Assembly (NCBI GenBank): GCA_036362985.1
Contig: JAYGXS010000002.1
Location: forward strand, 91,362,145-91,426,144
Direction: 5' to 3'
Length of the DNA: 64,000 nucleotides
Source of the DNA: Ligula intestinalis
Lineage: Eukaryota; Platyhelminthes; Cestoda; Diphyllobothriidea; Diphyllobothriidae
Under the pieces are notes generated by a model. That model searched no databases, was not told where the DNA came from, and was given only the letters and a program-made list of their open reading frames with translations. Of this stretch, positions 23,331-35,255 are shown piece by piece (the stretch's first letter is position 1; each line of letters starts with the position of its first letter). The position numbers were made by a program, and so were the translations under genes.

Positions 23331-24345
23331 AAGCCCAGCTCGTGGAGCAGTGCTGGGCCTCACTGCTCTGGTTGTTTGAAATTTCTTTGAAACGCGACGA
23401 TATTTGCATGGAGCTCTTCACCGCTGGCTGCATCAAATTTGGCTGACCTTCAATAAGGACAAAACTGTATTCATGCATCAAGCGCCGCTCAACATGGCTT
23501 AAAACGCTCCCCATATCAACCTCAACAGCATCCCATTACAGGCTGTCCGTAACTTTCCTTACTTAGATAGCACGTTTTTTTGCTGCATCAAAATCGACGA
23601 CGAAGTGGCCTATCGTATCTCCAGGCCTTTGATCGGTTATAGAATCGTTGCGGTCTCCACGTCAACGCAAACATCAGGATGCGCAAAGTTGTCATCGTGA
23701 AGAAACTGTTTTATGGAGAGGGCACCTGGACCATTTACAACAATCAGGCGTGACAACCGCACCGCTTTCACCTCAGATGTCTTTGAAAAATCTGAAAGCT
23801 GAAGTGGTCGAACCAGATCCCGGATCCTGAAGTTTTGCAACGAACTGGAATTTTCAGCTTCCACGCGAGTTAGTATGAGGTTTCTGAAAATAAGCCGGAA
23901 CAGTAATCTCGTGCGGGAAGGTAATGAGTGACTACCCCAACACTTCTTTTACGGAGATTTGGTTGAGGATTTTCGCCGACGAGGAGGCCAAGTCCGATGC
24001 TACAAGGACAACTTTAAGTCTCTCTTGACGCAACCGCAAGTCGACCTCGCGAACTGAGAAAAACTTGATCCAGACCGATCGGCCCAGAGGAGAACAGTGA
24101 AGCCCGGAAATGCAATCGATGAGGTCAATCTGACCGCCGTCGACAAAGCCAAGAGAGAAGCAGGCAAGTCCCTGTTGCCCCGGTCTGCAACTCCCGCAGT
24201 CAACCCCTCCCAACATGCCCGCATTTTCAGATAACGTTCCACGCACGAATCAGTCGGACATCTTCGGAGCCAATGCACCAGTAATCTGCCAAGCTTAACT
24301 GCTGCCTCCGCTGCTCCACCTCCAGCGGCGCCCACGACGTAGGTC
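23331..24345 (+). pseudogene. Non-LTR retrotransposon (RTE/L1-like) ORF2 3' end, decayed
   Basis: Read across stops and frameshifts, the plus strand carries the post-RT region of a widespread flatworm-type non-LTR element. The blocks are KTVFMHQAPLN (about 23460), KIDDEVAYRIS (about 23595), a LFYGEGTWTIYNN block (about 23710), KLKWSNQIPDPEVLQ (about 23797), LFYGDLVEDFRRRGGQVRCY with KDN (about 23942), an LDPDRPAQRRTVKPG block (about 24070) and a VGHLRSQCTS zinc-finger-like end (about 24255). The paired Cys residues expected before the last block are mutated. The upstream RT palm is missing. It is a dead 5'-truncated copy. The minus-strand frames at 23932-24386 are shadows of it. Confidence 0.78.
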
Positions 24346-26231
24346 ATCCTCCTCGCCGGTTGCCACATCCCAGTGCGCTGCTGCAATCGAACGTGACATT
24401 ACTACATACCTACCTACTTAAATCATATAAGCAGCCATTTTTAATGATAAAAATGTGGTTGCACCACTTATGAGAAGCCCTATTTGCACAGGTCCACTGG
24501 TATTAACTGTGGCAACGGGCAATAAAAGCAACCAAAAACACCAAAATGTAAAAGAATCGGAGAAGGGTAAAACAAACGAAAGCAAAAAATAAGACAATAC
24601 AAAAATAAGCAATTTAGAAAGAAATATCAAAGAAAGCAAACGTAACCCAATTTTGTGCAAAGCAAACCCAATGAAACAAACATTTCGAATCGAACCTGGC
24701 AGATACGGAAATATGCGCAAAATGCCATAATGCCATGTGAAAATGGGAAGGCAAGGTAAGGTTAGGACGGCTATAACGACATATATCGGTCACCACACGA
24801 GGTACACAGATGCGAGCCTTAGTAGGGACGACTAGCCGCGCCCTACTACCTGTACCATGTCTAGTCAACGATATATGCCATTGCAGTCGTAGGTTACTTT
24901 CTACCCGCCATGGGTAGTCTTATGGGTGGCGTTGCAAGCGTGGTTGTAAAGCATGGAGACAGACTTAACATGCAGCTCTCCCTTAAACTCTATGGCCGTA
25001 AACCTGGCCTTGCAACCAAATCTCATTGATCTAAAACGTTACCTTTTAATTTACACGTATTTACCTTGTCCGCCGTCTAGTTTTTTTAGCCCTAGGATTG
25101 CCGCCGTGCACACATCGAAAATACACGCATCTGTACTTGACCGTGCTATATGCAGGGTGGTTCTCTGGCAGTCTGCCGCTGTGGGCTATTATAAAACTTT
25201 AGTTTGCGGCCTGAAAATTCCAATAAGATAAGCACGTTTTGCCTACCTTTTCGAAATCCCGAACTTCTGACATAAGTTCTGCATAGGTGTTGAAAATTTC
25301 TCTTTGCATCACCCTTTTAAATTGCGAACGTAAAACTAGTGCTTGTTCCCTAGCTAATGTTGGGAAATAAAATAGTGCATAAATTCACTTTTAGGCGATG
25401 ACGGGCTCAACGTCCGAAAATCCTGCAAAGAATTCTTCTTAAAAATGCTTTCAGTATCCACATTTTCAGGAGGCACTGGCTCATGATTGTGCTGCATATT
25501 GAAGGACGTTACCGCGATGCCCTTTTTAACTCTATGATTGACATTAAAGTACGCCTCACATCCAACACGGCTAGCAGTAGATATTAACTACAATTATAAA
25601 TATTCATACTTTTTCATCGGCGCCACAATGCATACGTATTTGCGGTGGGCATACACAAATTGCTTGGCGTGTATGGAGTTCACGGGATATTTATTCGAGC
25701 GGCCCGTCCTGCAGTAATAGCCCATTGCCTAAAAGTAATTTCAATCGACGTTCGTTACTGTGCTAAACTCTTTGACGGCTTCCTGAAGCTCCATAAACGA
25801 TTGGAAGTGACGACCACAGAGAACCTCGCAAAATTTCGTATCGACAGCAGAAGCGAACGCCATGGTAGCTCACGTGCAAATGTTTGAATGACGCGCAACC
25901 CCAAAAAGGTACATCTAGTCCACCAATCATGAAGCAAAGGCTGCAGAATTTACCGACCAATCATATTGTAGCACCTGCAAACACAAAAACCAACAAAAAT
26001 ACCGGTGAAACAATGCACATAGTTCATTGCACCACTTAGGTCCTTATACGTGAGATTTTCTAACACCGCTAAATATCCATACATACAACATCGTATCTGT
26101 CCATTTATTGATGCTGCACATCGCAAAATAATATGACTTTGTTCATACAGAAAATGTATAGCGTGTAGTTTGGAGACCCTAAGCGCAAAAGCGCCTAAAG
26201 ATCAGGCTAAAACTTATTCGGCAATCAATCA
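24346..26231. other. Unassigned stretch
   Basis: Nothing supportable. A-rich sequence at 24490-24620; short frames at 24953-25231 and 25645-25960 show no known domain. Confidence 0.35.
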
Positions 26232-26470
26232 CGTCAAGGTCACACGCCGTTTTCTCCAGGAACGCGCGTCGGAGACACGATAAGATAGCGTGAGAACGGT
26301 CGTGACATGGACAGGGACCAATCAATACTTGCCGCCCCCCTACCAGCCCCATTCATACGTAGTTGACGCTTGCTGTTCTCATTTACTCTGACGATGGCTT
26401 CTCATGTGGAGCCGAAAGCTCAGAATAAAATTATCGTTCCAGAGGTCGCGTCTTTCTCTTCTTTACAATC
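26232..26470 (+). repeat. Terminal-type repeat, subfamily 2, second copy
   Basis: Matches 17897-18145. The motif is better preserved: CTGACGAT-GGCTTC-TCATGT-GGAGCC-GAAAGCTCAG at 26388-26423, with a GGCTYC/GRAGCC stem. It ends with GTCTTTCTCTTCTTTAC. Confidence 0.75.
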
Positions 26471-27821
26471 AAAAATGTATTTTGAAACTTAGCAATCCCC
26501 CTTTCCTCGCATATAAAATTTAAAGAAGTCGTAACTTTTCTACCAAACGAGTGCATGGAAGGCTCGGTTTATTCGTGTTTTTCTATATTATATATTTGAA
26601 TTTGTATGGACATCGAATCTCAATGATAAATAGTATACTACTTAAGTAGCCACGTTCTTCTGTGTGTAATTTTTGCGGACAACCTCAAAGAAGCTCGTTA
26701 AAAATTCGATATATCGTTGGGACTGAAGTATCCTAGGCATATGCTTCATTAAAATTAATATAATACCCATACTTAGATAATATTTTCGAAACGAAAACAC
26801 CATTTATAAATTTGGTTAACAGTTAATATGATAGATCAGATACTTTAATTACGATTTGATAGAAGAAAATATGACTTGGCAAAGACAGGCTGGATTTCAC
26901 AACTGAAACAATATGCCAAGGGAGATAAATATTTGACGATCGTAAGTCCCACAATGGGCACAGAGAAGTGGATCATATCAAAAGTGCGATGCCTGCTTTG
27001 CAACAAACCAACCGACCAAAGGCAAGTCCAACCACAGACGTAAAGAATAAATTGGGGAGAACAGTAATGACTGCCACTATGACGTAAACAAGTCTAAGCA
27101 ACTTGCTGTGTGAACCAAGCCAATAGGATAACTGAAAGGAATTCTATTCCTATTGAACTACCACAGCCGTTGTGTGTTTTAACTCTTCAACGTAAGGCCA
27201 CATTTAACGTCACGCCGTCAACAAACCAGTGAAATTGACCCTTCCAATGTAATCAAATATGTAGAGTGGGGGCCTACATTAAGACTGTAAACGAACTAGT
27301 AAAGAAACTGGAAAAAAGCACAACGGCGTCTTACCGTTATTCTAGTGCATGCAGATCCGCAATATCACTGTACGAGGGGTTGCTGTGTTGATGGAATAGA
27401 GGATTTGAAAGGCTTCGATGAGAGTGCAAACAAATGTATCTTGTGCTGCTACATTGCTCTCGAATTTTTTAAGTAATCTTAACAGGGCGATGTCCATTTG
27501 CAACTTTAGGACCCACTTAATCTTCTTATGATCCTGAGCTGGGTTTCCGGACATTATCGAGGACTGACGCGTTCCATTAGCATATTATGTGTTTATCGAG
27601 AAAACAATTTATAATACGTATGGTAATCACAAACAGTAAGTAGCCCAGCTACCTGGGCGATGTAGAGACGACACTAGAGATTTTCAGCCTTCCATCTTAA
27701 ACAGACAAGTTGATAAGATATAACCTTAGGATACCCGCATGCTAATAGTTTCCTGTTACTTTTTTCTCATCAGTAGCGAGAGTTTATACGTTTATGTGGA
27801 GGAGTGCTGCTGTTGTGTTTA
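26471..27821. other. Unassigned AT-rich stretch
   Basis: No gene or repeat was supported. Confidence 0.35.
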
Positions 27822-27829
27822 GGTTAGAC

Positions 27830-29300
27830 CAGGGGTCGGGAACCTTTTTGACTCAGAGAACCAAGAAAGAAAATATTTGAAAAATATATTTCAGTGAGAG
27901 CCATATAATATATTTTAAATTTGCGAAAATTCCCGTTGAAAATTTCAGAAGATAAATTGGCGAACATACGTTTGTTTTCGATAAATTCGATAAATAAATA
28001 AATAAATAAATTCGATAAATAAACTATGGTGGTTGATGGACAGATGGAGTGTTATTGTTGTCACGGTTGGTGTGGAGGTGGGGGGAAGGGGGTGGGGGAG
28101 AGTTGGGTAAGTTTTGGTCAGAGTTTCAATCTCTAGACGGCCCGGCGTCCAAAAACGCTGATAAGGTGTGCATGGTTGGATCTGGGACTTGTTCGCCTCT
28201 GCAGAGGCCCGTTTCCGAGGCCTGTGGTCCTCCGTGGCCGGTCGTGTTACCTAGTTTAAGATTAAATTAACTTAAATGTGAGTATAATGGGCCTCTGGAT
28301 TTATTCTTTTAACTGATTTTGTCATAATAATCACCGTTAATGCGACTTCTGGTGTTGCATGGATTTGCTGGTGGCTTTGTAGTCTGGTTGGTTGTTGGTG
28401 AGGTTAAGCTTCATGCAGGCTTTGAGGTTTTCATCCGTTAGACGTGATCGCAGTGTGGACTTTATGTATTTAACCCTTTGACTGCGACTCCCAAAAATAG
28501 CCCATAGTTTGCCATATTGTGTGTACCACATATGGCGCACGTCGCAGTCAAAGTGTTAAGATGTAATAATGACTGCTCACATGCATACTTAGATCCAAAC
28601 AAGGTCAATACAGCAATACGCACACGCTGCAGTGTGTGGTATGTGACAGGAAGCGTGTTCCAAGTTTTTTGTTATCAGCAGGTTGAAGTTTTTTAATTTC
28701 TGTCGGCATCTGTTTGCGTGCCACTTCCGCTTTATGTCGTGCGATTCTTTCCGAATCTTCATTGAGCAACTTCAACTTATTCACCGGCATGTTTGAAGCT
28801 TTCAGGCCAGCCAATTCTTCAAAATCTTCAACGGAGACACTAGAAAGGTAACTTAGGTCGATTGTGTTCAGTGAACACTCGGTTGGATGGGTGATGAATT
28901 TTAAAAGATAGGCACACTGGCCTATGCTCGTAAGATAGCCTTGTTTGCCAGCGTGACTAAGCTGAGGTCAAGTCTAGGGGCTGTCGTGCTTTAGTAGAGC
29001 GTCTGTTATTTAGCGGGCTTATTGTGGCCGTTGGGAGGCAAGAGAAAATGAGAGAACCTTCTGTCGGCTAGCCGGAAAGAGAACATTGAAACAACTGCTA
29101 AGTTAAACCTAGGCGGATAGAACGGCAGAGTTTGGTCGAGATTTAAACTGATTCCAATACGCGTTTCAGTGGCGGCAAGTCATTGGAGGAACCAAGGTCA
29201 TGAAATCTGAAGTTTCTAAATTCAGTTTTATCTGAGAGATCTAGATGCAATCATCAAAAGAGCCAAACCTGGCTCGCGAACCATAGGTTGCAGACTACGA
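27830..29300 (-). mobile_element. hAT-superfamily DNA transposon remnant with 8-bp target duplication
   Basis: The left end CAGGGGTCGGGAACCTTTTT is a classic hAT terminus. The right end, in reverse, reads TCGTAGTCTGCAACCTATGG, a decayed version of it. Perfect 8-bp duplications GGTTAGAC flank it at 27822-27829 and 29301-29308, the size typical of hAT. Subterminal GAGAGCCAT and AAGAGCCAA/GGCTCGCG motifs on the two sides are also typical. Length is 1471 bp. Coding fragments inside lie on the minus strand. An ATAAATAAATAAATA microsatellite sits at 27995-28020. Confidence 0.9.
28337..28480 (-). pseudogene. hAT transposase C-terminal fragment
   Basis: The minus frame reads LRSRLTDENLKACMKLNLTN. 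The block S-x-L-x-x-RLTDE-x-L is common at the C-terminus (dimerisation region) of hAT transposases such as ZBED/Buster types. Only about 45 residues are preserved. The minus frame at 28605-28814 (KLKLLNEDSERIARHKAEV onward) may be another piece of the internal coding region, but I do not recognise it. Confidence 0.65.
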
Positions 29301-29308
29301 GGTTAGAC

Positions 29309-30291
29309 TATCAGTGAAGTTTGGGTTACACTTTTGTTTACGGATAGGTTATATTTTGGGTCGATTTCAAAGCTTTATCTCCTTAATAGTTCTAATTCTA
29401 TAATCAACTTTGACGTTAATCCCTAAATACTAAAAAAGATATGAGGATGCCTTCCCGTAGGTTTGTAAATATACATCCAAACAACAGTTATTGCTGAATG
29501 CACCCCCAGCTAAATACGCAACCGGCACTGCGAGGAAACCAGATCTGGAATCTCAACCTCTCGGATCCGCGTCACATGCTTTAACCACCTAAGTAATCCC
29601 TGGCTGCTCTCATGATCAGAATTTGTGTTCAAAAATTGCGAAATAGGTCGGTTAGCCTGTGTATGATTTCATTTCCTACATTTACCAGGTAGGTTGTACA
29701 ATTGCAGCAGGCGACAAACATAAATATTGATTACCCTCGCAGGCGGCGGTTGGAGTCGGTCCCAGAACATAGCTTTAGTAGCTACGAAAATGAACGATGT
29801 TGTATCCGTTTGTCATGTCTGACTTTCAATTGCGTCAGGACAGGGTGGTAAGACTAGCTCCATCAGCAGTTTCCTAAAAATCGGTCAAGAAATAGTTAAG
29901 ATTCATGGTAATACTCGCATTGGCAGTAGGGCAGATTCATCACCACGTTGCTTCTTATTACTGCAACATTGCCAAATGTGAATATGATGGAATGAATCAG
30001 CAGAAGCTGACGAATGTTAGCGAAATCAGGGGGAGGGCGAAGTTGTAGCGATCGGTACCGATACACTCATTTGCATTTAACACATTACTTTCTTGTCGAA
30101 TTAAAGAGCTTAAGATGAAAATCCGCATTCTCTTCTCCCTCACCCTCCTTGCTCAAGTGGCAGGACAACTTACGAAGGTCGGAGGCGGGTGTATCGACTA
30201 TTGTTAAGGCTAAGAGGGTTAACCCTAACAGCTATGACCTTCCAGCACCACTGCTCCTTTAGGTGAGAAAAGCAGTCGGTGGGAAAGCCAA
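29309..30291. other. Mostly unassigned; one tRNA-like remnant
   Basis: A minus-strand tRNA-like piece lies at about 29535-29605 (D-arm-like TTACTTAGGTGGTTAAAGCA). The remainder shows nothing supportable. Confidence 0.35.
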
Positions 30292-30478
30292 ATTATTTTT
30301 ATTTTACCAACGAACACGGAGCACTCTCATGGAGGCCTTTTCTGCCTACTTGGGCTTTATCAGGTGGAGGTAGCTCAACTCTAGTGTAGCAGCGGAAATT
30401 GCCACCACACACGAGTTTCAAACTCGCGTCTCTCCGGCCAGAGGCGAACGTTCTAACCCTTGAGCCAAGGGTCTGCCA
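30292..30478 (-). repeat. tRNA-derived SINE (SINE-A), near complete
   Basis: Read on the minus strand it has a tRNA-like head with an A-box region GGCTCAAGGGTTAGAACGTT, a B box near GAGTTTGAAACTCG, then GGCAATTTCCGCTGCTACAC. A body with GTAGGCAGAAAAGGCCTCCA follows and it ends in an A/T-rich GGTAAAATAAAAATAA tail. The same order is found at 38378, 51311 and 30655. RNA polymerase III transcription from the A and B boxes is expected for such elements, with mobilisation by a partner LINE. Confidence 0.85.
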
Positions 30479-30654
30479 TGTTGTCAGTTTGTGATCGGGA
30501 CTAGATAGCAGTGGGTAATTGTAGACCGAGTTGTTTCAGGATGCACCCATCCTGATTTTGTGGTTCGTTTGCGAGCTAATTGGTACCTAAACTTTATATA
30601 TTACTCGCCAACTTTCAGTAACAATGTTAGTTTTTAGTTTACCAACTTAATAAT

Positions 30655-30800
30655 GTTATTTTTATTTTACCGACGAGCACAGAGCACACTCACGAAGGCC
30701 TTTTCTGCCTACTTGGGCGTCATCAGGTGGTTGTAGCTCAACTCTAGTGTAGCAGTGGAAATTGACGCCACACTCGAGTTTCTAACTCGAGTCTCTCCGA
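30655..30800 (-). repeat. SINE-A copy, 5'-truncated
   Basis: The body and A/T tail match 30292-30478. The head breaks off after the B-box region at about 30800. Confidence 0.82.
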
Positions 30801-31257
30801 ATAGTGTATTCTGCAGAAGGATAGGAGAATAGACGGAAAGAGTTTTGACTTTCGGGTGACCGCCGTCCGGCTGCCAGGGCGTCAATTCCGGAGTGACGAC
30901 AGCGTCGGGAATAGCCGGATGGTCGGCCCATGCTTTGTTGCAGTAGCCAATCACGCCGCTGATGTCTAGCCTAGCGGTAGGGCGCGACCTTAAGAAGAGC
31001 GAAGGCTGGCGTGCACGCGCTTGCCTTGCATACCAAAGGCGTCATGCGTCAGCGGCTGATATTGGGTTCCAAGTGACTGTTAGAGTCCACTACAGGTGCG
31101 AATGCTGTGGCAGCCTAAGATTCACGGACCTTGCTATACAATATAATGCAATAAAGTGTGATATAAGTCACACTAGGGTTATTCAGGTCTAAAACGGGTG
31201 AGAGTTCCGTAATGGATAATTTATGAGAGTTCAAGCGGCCTGACTCTCAGTGCTGAA
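30801..31257. other. Unassigned GC-richer stretch
   Basis: Frames at 30709-30954 (minus) and 30962-31192 (plus) show no known domain. Confidence 0.35.
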
Positions 31258-32010
31258 AAAAATCGAAGTACAGTAGCCGCCGAAGACCATGCAACGCTAA
31301 TTGTGATATTTGCCTGGACACTTTGGCATATATTTGAAAACACCATTGGGATTCTATCAGTTTATTGAATTCTGCAAAAGCCTTTTACTTAGTTAAATCG
31401 TCATTTTAGTTAGGTTTATTAAGAGAAATAACCATTAGTTTTGAGCAAATTGGGAGTAGGCTCATATATAAGGAATTGCCTATGCTATTACGAAAGAGCG
31501 AACCAAACCGCACGTTAAAGTTGATAATACTAAGAAGGAACTCCAAAATAAATAAAAGATGTACCGAAAATATCCCTTCCAGAACTGGAAAATTTTATAC
31601 AAAATTGTTCAGATTTAAGTGAAGCCAAGTTAAAGGAACCAAATTTGTTTGCAGTTACATTGAACATATGTGTTTAAGAAATTATGTTTAGCTATCTGGT
31701 GAAGTTTCTTTGTAAAAAATGCATTAACAGAAGAGTTTTTGTTTGAATGCAGCAATGAACCTCAAATTTCCTTCAATAAAAACCAAATGCCTAACATGTT
31801 TTCGTAGATTTAACACAAATAATGCCTTATTTAATGTAAGTCGTGAAGAAAAATAGTTTTTTGTATACTCAAAAATCCCCTTTTACTTTATTTAGAAACG
31901 GAACAGATGAAAAAATAATAAGTACTTCAAAAAATGGCAATGTGTATGGCCATTTTTTTTAATTCGCCAGTATATATCTGAAAGTGGAATTAATCTTCTC
32001 ATGTGGAAGG
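31258..32010 (+). repeat. Repeat X, left part, interrupted by a gypsy insertion
   Basis: Matches 58690-59430 in the same orientation, from ACAGTAGCCGCCGAAGACCA to CTTCTCATGTGGAAGG. The match resumes at 35256 after the LTR element. It is non-coding as far as I can see. Confidence 0.82.
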
Positions 32011-32218
32011 TGTGGGCTCTTGGCCCTACTTACGTGTTGTTTAAATTTATCAATAACCAAGTTGGTAAAAACTAAATACAACATGGTTTCACACTTTCGG
32101 TTTTGACGCGTGCTAGCAACTATCTTGCTAATCACTCTCCACAGCTCAATTCTCTCCTCACCTGCCGCTGTTTATTTTGCCCTTCAACGACACCTCTCTG
32201 GTGATCACTCTCGGGCTC
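32011..32218 (+). repeat. 5' LTR, truncated
   Basis: Nearly identical to 34732-34939 (one visible difference near 32137). It starts TGTGGGCTCTTGGCCC. The LTR breaks at the shared TCGGGCTC and passes directly into RT coding sequence, so the remaining 316 bp of the LTR, the primer binding site and gag are absent. Confidence 0.92.
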
Positions 32219-34668
32219 TCAATCGAGCTACAGTCCCGGACCGCTACCCGATTCCCCATATTCATGACTTTTCTCACATGTTGGCTGGAAAGACGATTTT
32301 TTCCAAGATTGACCTCGTGCGAGCATATCACCAAATACCGGTCGCGGAGGAGGACATCCCTAAAACCGCCGTCACGACTCCATTCGGCCTGTTTTAATTC
32401 CTTCGCATGCCCTTTGGTTTGCGGAATGCGGCCCAAACGTTTCAGCGTTTTGTCGATGACATTTTGCGCGGTCTCTCCTTCACGTTCGCGTACATCGACG
32501 ACATCCTTGTCGCCAGCTCGTCACCCGAAGAACATGTTGAACACGTACGCCAAGTTTTCGATCGTTTTCAACAAAATGGTCTACAGCTCAACGTCGATAA
32601 GTGTCTTTTTGGCGTCACTTCTCTGGTTTTTCTTGGCCATCGTCTTGACCAAAAAGGGATCACACCCCTCCCAGACAAGGTGCAAAGCGTGTTGTCTTTT
32701 CCAGCTCCGAAGTCCATAACCCAGCTTCGCCGTTTCATCGGCCTAATCAACTACTACCGGCGTTTCATACCAAATTGCGCCGCCATCCTGGCACCTTTGA
32801 CGGATCTTTTGAAGTCAAAGTCCAAGTCGCTTGAACTTTCACCCAGTGCTCATTAAGTATTCGAGGCAGCCAAGAAAGCACTCGCGGACGCCACCCTGCT
32901 TCATCATCTGAGCACCGATGCTGATACACAACTTATTCTGACCACCGATGCCTCCAACATTGCCGTAGGCGCAGTTCTGCAGCAACAGGTCCACGGACAG
33001 TTGCAGCCGCTAGCTTTTTTCTCTCAGAAGCTTCAGCCGGCGCAGACTCGCTATAGTACTTTCTCGCGTGAACTTCTCGCCATTTACCTGGCCATCCGTC
33101 ATTTTCGACACCTGCTCGAGGGGCGAGATTTTCAGGTCCATACGGATCACAAACCTCTCACTTACGCCCTCAAAGCTAAGCCAGATCGGTATTCGCCGCG
33201 CGAAGTACGTCACCTGGATTACATCTCTCAATTCACCTCAGACATACGCTACGTCCGCGGTGATGAGAATGTTGTTGCTGATGCCTTGTCCCGTCCTGAG
33301 GTCAACGCTCTCATCACCACGTTAGATCTGGCGAAGCTTGCGGAAGCACAGGCGCTTGATGACTCCATCATTGAAATGCTTGCGTCTTCTGTGCTTCAGC
33401 TGCGGGAGGCTCCGCTCCCCGCGGCACCAGGCTCTATCGTGTGTGATTTTTCTACAGGTACCCCTCGTCCTGTAGTACCCCAATCCTACCGGAAGGTTGT
33501 TTTCGACCACTTCCATTCGCTATCCCACCCCGGTGTTCGTGCCGGCCGCAAACTCATCGCAGCCCGTTTCGTCTGGCCAAAGATGAACACCGACATTGCT
33601 ACCTGGACCAGGCAGTGCTTAGCCTGTCAAAAGAATAAGGTCCAGCGACACACCGTTTCACCTCCCAGCACGTTCGCGGTTCCCGACGCCCGTTTTCAAC
33701 ACGTCCACATGGATTTAGTCGGACCGTTACCCCCATCTCGCGGTTTCACGCACATTTTGACTGCTGTCGATCGTTTCACACGATGGCCTATCGCCGTTCC
33801 CATCTCGGATACCTCGGCAGAGAATGTTGCCATGGTTTTCCTTACTCACTGGATAGCCAACTTCGGTGTTCCAGCTACACTCACCACTGACCGCGGAAGT
33901 CAGTTCACATCTGCACTCTTCCGCGAGTTCACCAAACTGCTTGGGTGCTCGCATATCACCACCACTGCCTACCACCCAGCATCCAACGGCCTCGTGGAAC
34001 GCCTTCACCGTCATTTGAAGTCCGCGTTAATGTCTCAACCTGCCCCGCACAACTGGAGCGACAACCTGCCGTTCGTCCTCCTCGGCATTCGCTCGGCTGT
34101 TAAGGAAGACATTCAGTGCACTGCCGCCGATCTTGTTTACGGCACATCCCTCCGTTTACCTGGTGAGCTCGTGCAGTCTTCCTCCGTCACCCCTGACGCC
34201 ACGAACACCTTCGTGCAACAGCTGCAGCAACGCATGGCCGCACTACGCCCAACCCCCACCCGCGCGACAACTCGACGCGTTTTCGTGCACGACGACTTGC
34301 ACACAACCCCATTCGTGTTTATCCGGCACGACGCAGTTCGCAAGCCCCTTTGCCCACCATACGATGGCCCCTTCAAAGTACTTGAACGGAAAGACAAATA
34401 TTTCGTCATTCAAAGGGCTGATGCTACTGATACAGTCTCCATCCACAGACTAAAGCCGGTTTACGTTGAATGCACTCCTCTATCACCTGGTCCGTCCACT
34501 TTCGGGGCACCTTCACCCTGCACTCCACCTGCAGCCCCCGGCCCACCGCCATCCTCGCCACCCGAACCTACCCCCACCCCTCTAACCACTCCCACTCATT
34601 CCCCCCCTTCCACTCGTTCTGGTAGACATGTTCGCTTTCCTACCAACTTGCGAGACTTTGTTGTTTAA
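32206..34668 (+). pseudogene. Gypsy pol: RT, RNase H and integrase, two in-frame stops
   Basis: One continuous frame is broken by stops at 32395 and 32854. RT begins within the [16 protein letters not shown] block; [13 protein letters not shown] carries the first catalytic Asp, MPFGLRNAAQTFQRF follows, and YIDD lies at 32491-32502. RNase H starts near TTDASNIAVGAVL (about 32940) and ends at ADALSRP. Integrase has an HHCC zinc finger (H172, H176, C206, C209, counted from 33001) and a D238-D297-E333 triad with 35 residues between the last two. It ends with a GPFKVLERKDKYFV block and a Pro-rich tail. No protease or gag remains. The part after 33001 is fully open for 555 codons, suggesting a recent insertion. 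Confidence 0.93.
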
Positions 34669-34731
34669 CATTTTTGTACATCCTCGTTTGTCGAGCGTTT
34701 GTAACCCACCAACGCTCTGCTGGGGGAGTTA

Positions 34732-35255
34732 TGTGGGCTCTTGGCCCTACTTACGTGTTGTTTAAATTTATCAATAACCAAGTTGGTAAAAACTAAATAC
34801 AACATGGTTTCACACTTTCGGTTTTGACGCGTGCTAGCAACTATCTTGCTAATCACCCTCCACAGCTCAATTCTCTCCTCACCTGCCGCTGTTTATTTTG
34901 CCCTTCAACGACACCTCTCTGGTGATCACTCTCGGGCTCCAGGAGAATCCAGCGACAATTTGCAAACGAGCTTTTTCCCCATTTTTGCAACTCACAGCCC
35001 AACGAACTTGGATCCAGTCCTCGCAGAGTTATCCTTTGGCAAGTCGACTACTTGACTACTGCCGACTAGGATCGCGAAGGATCTAAGTGAGTTGTATCAT
35101 TGCTAATCTTCATCGTCAATCTCTTTACTGGACTTTACAACTTTTCCACTAGAATAGTCTGGTAAATCCCTTATTAGCAGTTAGTCTACCCTCGAAAGTT
35201 TTCATCGCGTAATTGCTAAGACGTTTTGTATATTTGTAGTGATAAAGCCTCTACA
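34732..35255 (+). repeat. 3' LTR, complete
   Basis: Starts TGTGGGCTC and ends CCTCTACA. It is preceded by a short purine run (TGGGGGAG, 34721-34728), the likely plus-strand primer site. The 3' boundary follows from the AAGG duplication and from the resumption of repeat X. Confidence 0.9.

Larger units (their letters stand above)
32011..35255 (+). mobile_element. Ty3/gypsy LTR retrotransposon, internally deleted
   Basis: An LTR-RNase H-integrase element of 3245 bp. Its 3' LTR is 34732-35255 (524 bp, TG...CA). Its 5' LTR is cut to the first 208 bp. Both outer ends are flanked by the 4-bp target duplication AAGG (32007-32010 and 35256-35259). The paralogous repeat at about 59430 has AAGG once and no insertion, which confirms the boundaries. 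Gag, protease and the N-terminus of RT are missing, so the copy depends on others. The coding style resembles the CsRn1/Kabuki group known from trematodes (inference). Confidence 0.93.

Noticed and set aside
23932..24386. Minus-strand genes of 104 and 128 codons
   Set aside because: They are shadows of the plus-strand LINE tail.
33010..34453. Several frames on the other strand and frames of the gypsy pol region
   Set aside because: Shadows of the RNase H and integrase coding sequence.
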